A DNA stretch of 64,000 nt, taken from Streptomyces zhaozhouensis. GTDB lineage: Bacteria; Actinomycetota; Actinomycetes; Streptomycetales; Streptomycetaceae. The translations under genes were made by a program, and so were the position numbers. Under the pieces are notes generated by a model, which did not search any database, was not told the origin of the DNA, and saw nothing but the letters and a program-made list of their open reading frames with translations. The stretch spans positions 62,001 to 126,000 of the forward strand of contig NZ_OCNE01000001.1 in the NCBI RefSeq assembly GCF_900230195.1, written 5' to 3'. The first letter of the stretch is position 1. Each line of letters begins with the position of its first letter. Positions 59,021 to 64,000 of this stretch are shown one piece after another.

Positions 59021-60322
59021 ATGACACGCCGCTACGCCCTGGTCGGCCTCGGCAGCCGCGCCCGCCTCTACGCGGACGCGCTGCTCGGCGACTGGCGGGA
59101 CGCAGGAGAGATCGTCGCCCTGTGTGACACCAACCAGACCCGGATGGACCACCACAACGACCGCGTCCTGGCCGCCGGCCTCGACCCCGTCCCCACCTTT
59201 CACCCCGACGCCTTCGACCAGGTGCTGGCGGCGGCCGACGCCGTCGTGGTGACCACCGTGGACGCCACCCACGCCCGCTACGTGGTGGCGGCCCTGGAGG
59301 CCGGCAAGGACGTGGTCGTCGAGAAGCCGATGACCACCGACGCCGCCGGCTGCGCCGCCATCGCCGAGGCGGCGGAGCGCGGCCCCGGCCGGCTGGTCGT
59401 GACGTTCAACTACCGCTACTCGCCCCGCAACTCCGCCGTCCGCCGGGTGCTCGCCGAGGGGGCGATCGGGCAGGTCACCGGCGTGCACTTCGAGTGGGCG
59501 CTGGACACCCTGCACGGCGCGGACTACTTCCGCCGCTGGCACCGGGAGTCCCGGAACTCGGGCGGGCTGCTCGTCCACAAGTCGACCCACCACTTCGACC
59601 TGGTCAACTGGTGGCTGGACGCCGGCCCCGAGCTGGTCTTCGCCCAGCAGCAGCTCCGCTTCTACGGGGACGCCAACCCGCCGGCCGCCGAGCTGGGCCC
59701 CCGGCCCGAGCGCTCACACGGCGCGCCGGGGCTCGGCACCGACCCGTTCCTGCTGGACATGGCGGCCGACCCCGCGCTCAAGGCGCTCTACCTGGACGCC
59801 GAGCACGAGGACGGCTACCACCGCGACCGCGACGTCTTCGGCCCCGGCATCGACATCTCGGACACCATGTCGCTGCTGGTCAGGTACGACAACGGCGCCC
59901 AGCTGACCTACGCGCTGCACGCCTACGCCCCCTGGGAGGGCTACCGGGTGGTCTTCAACGGCACCGGAGGACGGCTTGAGCTGGAGGTGGTGGAACGCGC
60001 CTGGGCCTCGCGCGAGGCCGCGATCGACCCCAGCGCCACCGGCCACGGGGACGACGACGGCTACGCCGAGCGGCTCACGCTGCACCAGCACTGGCAGCCG
60101 CCCAGGGACGTGCCGATCGAGCAGGGCACCGGCGGGCACGGCGGCGGCGACCGGCTGCTGCTGGACGACGTGTTCCGGGGCGCGAGCGAGGACCCGCTGC
60201 GCCGGCAGGCGGGCTATCTGGCCGGGATCCGCTCGGTGCTGACCGGGGTCGCGGGCAACGAGTCGGCCCGCACCGGGCTCCCCGTGTGGCTGGCGGACGG
60301 CGGCACCCGGCTGGCGGACTGA
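59021..60322 (+). CDS. Gfo/Idh/MocA-family oxidoreductase
   Basis: A 433-residue NAD(P)-dependent sugar oxidoreductase. ALVGLGSRARLYADALL Rossmann start, EKPMTTDAAGC (about 100-110) and the HKSTHHFDLVNWW segment (about 187-199) that carries the catalytic Lys and His. Larger than average by an insertion with GPRPERSHGAPGLG. Substrate unknown. ATG 59021 with GGGAGAG upstream; a LacI-type operator upstream suggests sugar control. Ends at a strong hairpin. Confidence 0.88.
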   Translation: MTRRYALVGLGSRARLYADALLGDWRDAGEIVALCDTNQTRMDHHNDRVLAAGLDPVPTFHPDAFDQVLAAADAVVVTTVDATHARYVVAALEAGKDVVVEKPMTTDAAGCAAIAEAAERGPGRLVVTFNYRYSPRNSAVRRVLAEGAIGQVTGVHFEWALDTLHGADYFRRWHRESRNSGGLLVHKSTHHFDLVNWWLDAGPELVFAQQQLRFYGDANPPAAELGPRPERSHGAPGLGTDPFLLDMAADPALKALYLDAEHEDGYHRDRDVFGPGIDISDTMSLLVRYDNGAQLTYALHAYAPWEGYRVVFNGTGGRLELEVVERAWASREAAIDPSATGHGDDDGYAERLTLHQHWQPPRDVPIEQGTGGHGGGDRLLLDDVFRGASEDPLRRQAGYLAGIRSVLTGVAGNESARTGLPVWLADGGTRLAD

Positions 60323-60342
60323 GCACGGCCCCGCGCCGCGTG

Positions 60343-60387
60343 GGTCGGCCGGCGCACCCGGGCGCGGGACCGGTGTGCCGGCCGACC
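60343..60387 (+). terminator. Terminator before the ABC exporter
   Basis: GGTCGGCCGGCGCAC (60343-60357) pairs with GTGTGCCGGCCGACC (60373-60387), one G-U wobble. The next promoter hexamer TAGACT follows immediately (60388-60393). Confidence 0.75.
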
Positions 60388-60399
60388 TAGACTCGGCCC

Positions 60400-61332
60400 A
60401 TGCGCAGCGCGGGGGATCAACCGGCGGTCGAGGCGGTCGGCCTGGTCAAGCGGTACGGGGAACGGACCGCCGTCGACGGCCTCGACCTCACCGTTCCCGC
60501 CCACTCGGTCACGGCGGTGCTGGGGCCCAACGGCGCCGGCAAGACCACCACCATCGAGGCGTGCGAGGGGTACCGCCGGATGGACTCCGGCACGCTGCGG
60601 GTGCTGGGGCTCGACCCGGGTGTGGACGGCGAGCGGCTGCGCTCCCGGATCGGTGTGATGTTGCAGGAGGGGGGCGTGTACCCGGGCGCGCGCGCCGGGG
60701 AGATGCTCCGGCACATGGCGAGCCTCTACGCGCACCCCCTCGACGTGGCCGCGCTCGGCGAACGCCTGGGCCTCGGCTCCTGCGGCCGGACCCCCTACCG
60801 CCGGCTCTCCGGCGGCCAGCGGCAGCGGCTGGCGCTGGCGATGGCCGTGGTGGGCCGGCCGGAGCTGGTCTTCCTCGACGAGCCGACGGCCGGCCTCGAC
60901 CCGCAGGCCCGCCAGGCCACCTGGGAGCTGGTGCGCGAACTGCGGGCCGACGGGGTCACCGTGGTGCTCAGCACCCATCTCATGGACGAGGCCGAGGAGC
61001 TGGCCGACCGGGTGGCCATCCTGGACGGCGGCCGGGTGATCGCGGACGGCAGCCCGGCCGAGCTGTGCCGGGGCGGGGCGGGGGACGTGCTGCGCTTCGC
61101 CGGCCGCCCGGGGCTGGACCTCGCCTCGCTGCGCGCGGCGCTGCCGGCGGACAGCGAGGTCACCGAGCCGACGCCGGGCAGCTACCGGATCACCGGCGAC
61201 GTGGGGCCGAGGCTGCTGGCCACGGTCACCGCCTGGTGCGCCCAGCACGGCGTGCTGGCCGACCGGATCACCACCAGGCGTCACACGCTGGAGGACGTCT
61301 TCCTGGAACTGACGGGCAGGGAGCTGCGCTGA
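60400..61332 (+). CDS. ABC exporter ATPase
   Basis: A 310-residue ATPase of the drug/lipid export type. Walker A GPNGAGKTT, signature LSGGQRQRL, Walker B LVFLDEPTAGLD, switch STHLMDEAEEL. The C-terminal domain ends TRRHTLEDVFLELTGRELR, typical of DrrA-like ATPases. TAGACT 6 nt before ATG: leaderless. Its stop overlaps the permease start. Position between suf and ctaA suggests a core function, perhaps haem- or envelope-related, but that is inference. Confidence 0.93.
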   Translation: MRSAGDQPAVEAVGLVKRYGERTAVDGLDLTVPAHSVTAVLGPNGAGKTTTIEACEGYRRMDSGTLRVLGLDPGVDGERLRSRIGVMLQEGGVYPGARAGEMLRHMASLYAHPLDVAALGERLGLGSCGRTPYRRLSGGQRQRLALAMAVVGRPELVFLDEPTAGLDPQARQATWELVRELRADGVTVVLSTHLMDEAEELADRVAILDGGRVIADGSPAELCRGGAGDVLRFAGRPGLDLASLRAALPADSEVTEPTPGSYRITGDVGPRLLATVTAWCAQHGVLADRITTRRHTLEDVFLELTGRELR

Positions 61333-62105
61333 TGGCCACCACGACCGGACGCCACTCCCCCGCCCCGGGTGCCGCGCCCCGTGCGCGGATGATCCTGGCG
61401 CAGACCGCGCTGGAGGCGCGGATGCTGCTGCGGCACGGGGAGCAGCTGCTGCTCACGATGATCATCCCGGCGCTGCTGCTGGTGCTCTTCAGCACTGTCG
61501 ACCTGATCGACACCGGCCCCGGCGAACCGGTCGACTTCCTGACCCCGGGGGTGCTGGCCCTGGCGGTGCTCTCGACGGCGTTCACCGGCCAGGCCATCGC
61601 CACCGGGTACGAGCGGCGCTACGGCGTGCTCAAGCGGCTGGGCGTCTCGCCGCTGCCGCGCTGGGCGCTGCTGGTGGGGAAGACCGGCGCGGTGCTGGTC
61701 ACCCTGGTGCTCCAGTCGGTGCTGCTGGTCGCGGTGGCGCTGGCGCTCGGCTGGTCGCCCCGGGGGAACCCGCTGGCCGTGGTCGGGCTGATGCTGCTGG
61801 GCACGGCGGCGCTGTCGGGGCTCGGGCTGCTGATGGCGGGGACGCTGCGGGCGGAGGCGACACTGGCCGCCGCCAACCTGCTCTTCGTGCTGCTGGTGCT
61901 CTTCGGCGGGGTGGTGGTGCCGCTGGAGGAGTACCCGGGGGCGCTGCGCGCGGTGCTGGAGCTGCTGCCGGTGCCGGCGCTCGCCGAAGGGCTGCGCGAG
62001 GTGCTGCGGGAGGGCGGCTGGCCCGCGCTCTCGGACGTGGCGGTGCTGACCGGCTGGTCGGTGGCCGGGCTAGGGCTCGCGGCGCGCTTCTTCCGCTGGG
62101 AGTGA
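61332..62105 (+). CDS. ABC-2 type exporter permease
   Basis: A 257-residue, six-span membrane subunit. TMIIPALLLVLFSTVD, LSTAFTGQAIATGYERRYGVLKRLGVSPLPR and the VVVPLEEYPGALRAVLELLPVPAL stretch are typical of ABC-2 permeases. ATG 61332 shares one base with the ATPase stop (TGATG). Forms the exporter with the preceding ATPase. Confidence 0.92.
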   Translation: MATTTGRHSPAPGAAPRARMILAQTALEARMLLRHGEQLLLTMIIPALLLVLFSTVDLIDTGPGEPVDFLTPGVLALAVLSTAFTGQAIATGYERRYGVLKRLGVSPLPRWALLVGKTGAVLVTLVLQSVLLVAVALALGWSPRGNPLAVVGLMLLGTAALSGLGLLMAGTLRAEATLAAANLLFVLLVLFGGVVVPLEEYPGALRAVLELLPVPALAEGLREVLREGGWPALSDVAVLTGWSVAGLGLAARFFRWE

Positions 62106-62202
62106 CCCCCTGGGGCGGCGCGGCCCCCGGTGGACCGGGCGGGCGCACCCCCGGGACGGGGGCTCGTGAATCCGCGCACAAGCGGGGGCCTACGATGAGC
62201 GG

Positions 62203-63189
62203 GTGCTCAAGGAAGTCGTGCGAAACCCCCTCGCCTTTGTCGCCGCCCGCTGGACGCCACGGCCGGAGACGGTCCGCCGCGCGGCGCTGGCCGCCCTGGT
62301 GATGAGCGTCGTCATCGTGGTGACCGGGGGCGCGGTCCGGCTGACCGGCTCCGGCCTCGGCTGCGACACCTGGCCCAAGTGCAGCGACGAGAGCCTGACG
62401 GCGACCACGGAGATGGGTTTCCACGGCGCCATAGAGTTCGGCAACCGGATGATGACCTATGTGGTCAGCGCCGCCGTCGGCTGGTTCATCGTCGCCGCCA
62501 GGTCGGCCGAGCCCCGGCGCCGCTCGCTGACCCGGCTGGGCTGGGCGCAGTTCTGGGTGGTGGCGTCGAACGGCGTGATCGGCGGCATCACCGTGCTGAC
62601 CGAGCTGAACCCCTTCATCGTCGCCGGCCACTTCCTCGCCGCCACCGCGCTGGTCACCGTCACCACGCTGAGCTGGGTGCGGGCCCGCGAGGGCGACGGG
62701 CCGCCCCGGCCGCTGGTGGGCGTCCCCGTGCGGCGCGCCGTCGCCGCGCTGACGGTGCTGTCGGCCGCGCTGGTCGTCGTCGGCACCGGGGTCACCGGCT
62801 CGGGCAAGCACGCGGGCGACGACAGCGACATCGAGCGGATGCCGTTCGACTGGGAGACCGTCACGCGGGTGCACTCGGCTCTGGCCTGGGTGGTGGTGCT
62901 CGGTGCCCTCGCGATCTGGCTGGGGCTGCGGATGATGGACGCCCCTCCGGCGGTGCTGGGCAGGGCGCGCGACCTGGTGCTGGTGCTGCTGGCGCAGGGC
63001 GCGATCGGCTATGTGCAGTACGCCCTCGACGAGCCCGAACTTCTGGTCGGCCTCCATCTGCTGGGCGCGACCCTGGTGTGGATCAGCGTGCTGCGGCTGC
63101 TGCTGGCCACCCGCGAACGCGCCGACGCCCGGCCGTCCGACGACGGACCCCCCGCGCCCGAGCCCACTCCGCTGGCCAGGGCCTCCTGA
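62203..63189 (+). CDS. ctaA: Haem A synthase (COX15/CtaA)
   Basis: A 328-residue, eight-span enzyme that converts haem O to haem A for cytochrome aa3 oxidase. Haem-ligand histidines occur in FHGAIEFGNR, AGHFLAAT, RVHSALAW and VGLHLLGAT, matching the four-His pattern, and GGAVRLTGSGLGCDTWPKC is the hallmark first loop. TACGAT 6 nt before GTG 62203: leaderless. Next to the suf operon as in other Streptomyces. Confidence 0.94.
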   Translation: MLKEVVRNPLAFVAARWTPRPETVRRAALAALVMSVVIVVTGGAVRLTGSGLGCDTWPKCSDESLTATTEMGFHGAIEFGNRMMTYVVSAAVGWFIVAARSAEPRRRSLTRLGWAQFWVVASNGVIGGITVLTELNPFIVAGHFLAATALVTVTTLSWVRAREGDGPPRPLVGVPVRRAVAALTVLSAALVVVGTGVTGSGKHAGDDSDIERMPFDWETVTRVHSALAWVVVLGALAIWLGLRMMDAPPAVLGRARDLVLVLLAQGAIGYVQYALDEPELLVGLHLLGATLVWISVLRLLLATRERADARPSDDGPPAPEPTPLARAS

Positions 63190-63207
63190 CCCGACGGCGT
63201 GGGAAAC

Positions 63208-63239
63208 CCCGGCGGCCGGCCGGCTACCCGGCCGCCGGG
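63208..63239. terminator. Bidirectional terminator ctaA/VOC
   Basis: CCCGGCGGCCGG (63208-63219) pairs with CCGGCCGCCGGG (63228-63239), 8-nt loop. It overlaps the last codons of the convergent VOC gene. Confidence 0.8.
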
Positions 63240-63574
63240 CCGGATATGCGCAGCCGGTTCCCCGCCGGGTCGGTCAGCTCCAGCTCCCGCCCCCAGGGCT
63301 GGACCCGCGGCGCGACGCCGAACTCCTCGGCGACCGTGTCCAGATCGCTCAGCCGCAGATAGACCAGCCCGCCGGCCGGGGCGTCCCCCTCGTGCTCGGA
63401 GAGGAAGAGCCGCAGCGACCCCCTGCCCACCTCGGCGAAGGCCGGGAAGCCCGGCTCGAAGCGGTGCTCCCAGCACAGCCCGAAGCCGAGGCGGAGATAC
63501 CAGCCGAGCGCGACCGCCAGCTCCCGGACCCTGAGGACGGGGACGGCCTGCTCGGTGGCGGCGCTCTCACTCAT
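63224..63574 (-). CDS. VOC-family protein, bleomycin-resistance-like
   Basis: A 116-residue glyoxalase/bleomycin-resistance fold. PVLRVRELAVALGWYLRLGFGLCWEHRFEPGFPAFAEV and ELELTDPAGNRLRI are its two beta-alpha-beta modules. It lacks the His/Glu metal pattern of dioxygenases, so ligand sequestration is more likely than catalysis. ATG 63574 preferred over GTG 63583. Confidence 0.85.
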   Translation of the reverse strand: MSESAATEQAVPVLRVRELAVALGWYLRLGFGLCWEHRFEPGFPAFAEVGRGSLRLFLSEHEGDAPAGGLVYLRLSDLDTVAEEFGVAPRVQPWGRELELTDPAGNRLRISGPAAG

Positions 63575-63634
63575 CGTTCCCACTCATGCCGGGCATGGTG
63601 CACCATGCCACTGACAGTCGAGTGAAAGCGCAGG

Positions 63635-64000
63635 TCAGGCAGCCTTCGTCGAACTCCCGGCGGCCGTCTGACCGTTGGCCTCGGAGGCACCGCCGATACC
63701 GAGACCCGCCATCCGGGACCACTCGTAGGGACCGGTGCGCACCCGGGCCGCCAACTCCCCGTCGAAGGAGTCCCGCAGCGTGACGCCGGCCCGCTCGGCC
63801 GCCCCGGCGAGGATGTCCCTGCCCGGCGCCACCTGATCGCCGAGGGTGCCGTCCTGACCGACCAGCACCAGCCGGTAGCCGCGCTCCCCGAGATAGCTGA
63901 TCTGGCCCTCGGTCCCGGCCCCGTGGCGGGCGACGAAGCCGCGCAGCCTGCGGGCCACCCGCGCGGTCCTGCGCTCGGTCGCGCGGTCGGTGACGACCTC
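63635..64000 (-). CDS. Hypothetical protein, N-terminus outside the window
   Basis: The frame is open to the right edge of the window; a GTG at 63958 is possible but the reading continues with protein-like codons upstream. Visible residues include GQISYLGERGYRLVLVGQDGTLGDQVAPG and DILAGAAERAGVTLRDSFDGELAARVRTGPYEWSRMAGLGIGG. I do not recognise the family. It may be a core gene between ctaA and ctaB in Streptomyces. Confidence 0.55.
   Translation of the reverse strand, partial: EVVTDRATERRTARVARRLRGFVARHGAGTEGQISYLGERGYRLVLVGQDGTLGDQVAPGRDILAGAAERAGVTLRDSFDGELAARVRTGPYEWSRMAGLGIGGASEANGQTAAGSSTKAA

Noticed and set aside
63224..63574. True bleomycin-resistance determinant
   Set aside because: Fold similarity only; no biosynthetic or resistance context, so no resistance claim is made.
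1..64000. tRNA, rRNA, insertion sequences, integrase sites, prophage genes, secondary-metabolite core enzymes
   Set aside because: None seen on reading the gaps and proteins; the absence was not verified by a search program.

Overview
The window is high-GC, has frequent GTG starts and many ATGA/GTGA gene overlaps, and carries twin-arginine exported enzymes, lipoprotein sugar-binding proteins and a SufR-SufB-SufD-Rieske-SufC-SufS-SufU-SufT operon followed by ctaA. All of this indicates a Streptomyces-type actinomycete chromosome. At least eight genes have a TANNNT hexamer 6-7 nt before the start codon and no Shine-Dalgarno sequence, the usual sign of leaderless transcription in this group. I see no tRNA, rRNA, CRISPR array, insertion sequence or prophage.

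Left part, about 0.7-38.7 kb: a broken-up pectin-utilisation region. (a) 746-8353 handles galactan: a secreted GH53 endo-galactanase, a cytoplasmic GH42 beta-galactosidase, a divergent ABC importer (binding protein and two permeases) and a LacI regulator. A pair of inverted copies of one 14-bp operator sits in the divergent promoter. (b) 14734-24169 carries the oxidative uronate route on both sides of unrelated genes: uronate dehydrogenase, 5-dehydro-4-deoxyglucarate dehydratase and an alpha-ketoglutarate-semialdehyde-type dehydrogenase, with an IclR regulator. (c) 27663-38630 is a long leftward cluster: GntR regulator, DHDPS-family enzyme, IlvD/Edd sugar-acid dehydratase, two permeases, Gfo/Idh/MocA dehydrogenase, GH43, binding protein and a secreted PL1 pectate lyase. 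My reading is that (c) feeds a second oxidative sugar pathway, possibly for L-arabinose, which ends at the same semialdehyde as (b). Neither importer has its own ATPase, as expected if a shared MsiK-type ATPase serves both.

Scattered among these are stress and housekeeping genes: a PhoX phosphatase behind a clear PHO box, a tyrosine-phosphatase-like protein, a NUDIX hydrolase, a purine permease, a two-component system, a methyltransferase and a Rid protein.

Middle, 39-44 kb: an ECF41-type sigma factor behind a near-ideal ECF41 promoter (self-regulation), an ArsR/SRPBCC pair, a TetR regulator divergent from a tiny 67-residue ORF that has its own terminator, and a large conserved protein of unknown function.

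Right part, 44-64 kb, looks like conserved Streptomyces core: secreted nuclease, dapA, a MerR-sliding-clamp fusion protein, dapD, an SMR efflux gene with a TetR gene, a metallothionein-like protein, an exported esterase, the suf operon, a sugar dehydrogenase, an ABC exporter, ctaA, a VOC protein and a truncated unknown gene. Strong hairpins separate most transcription units. The most unusual single gene is the MerR-DnaN fusion at 47121-48326.
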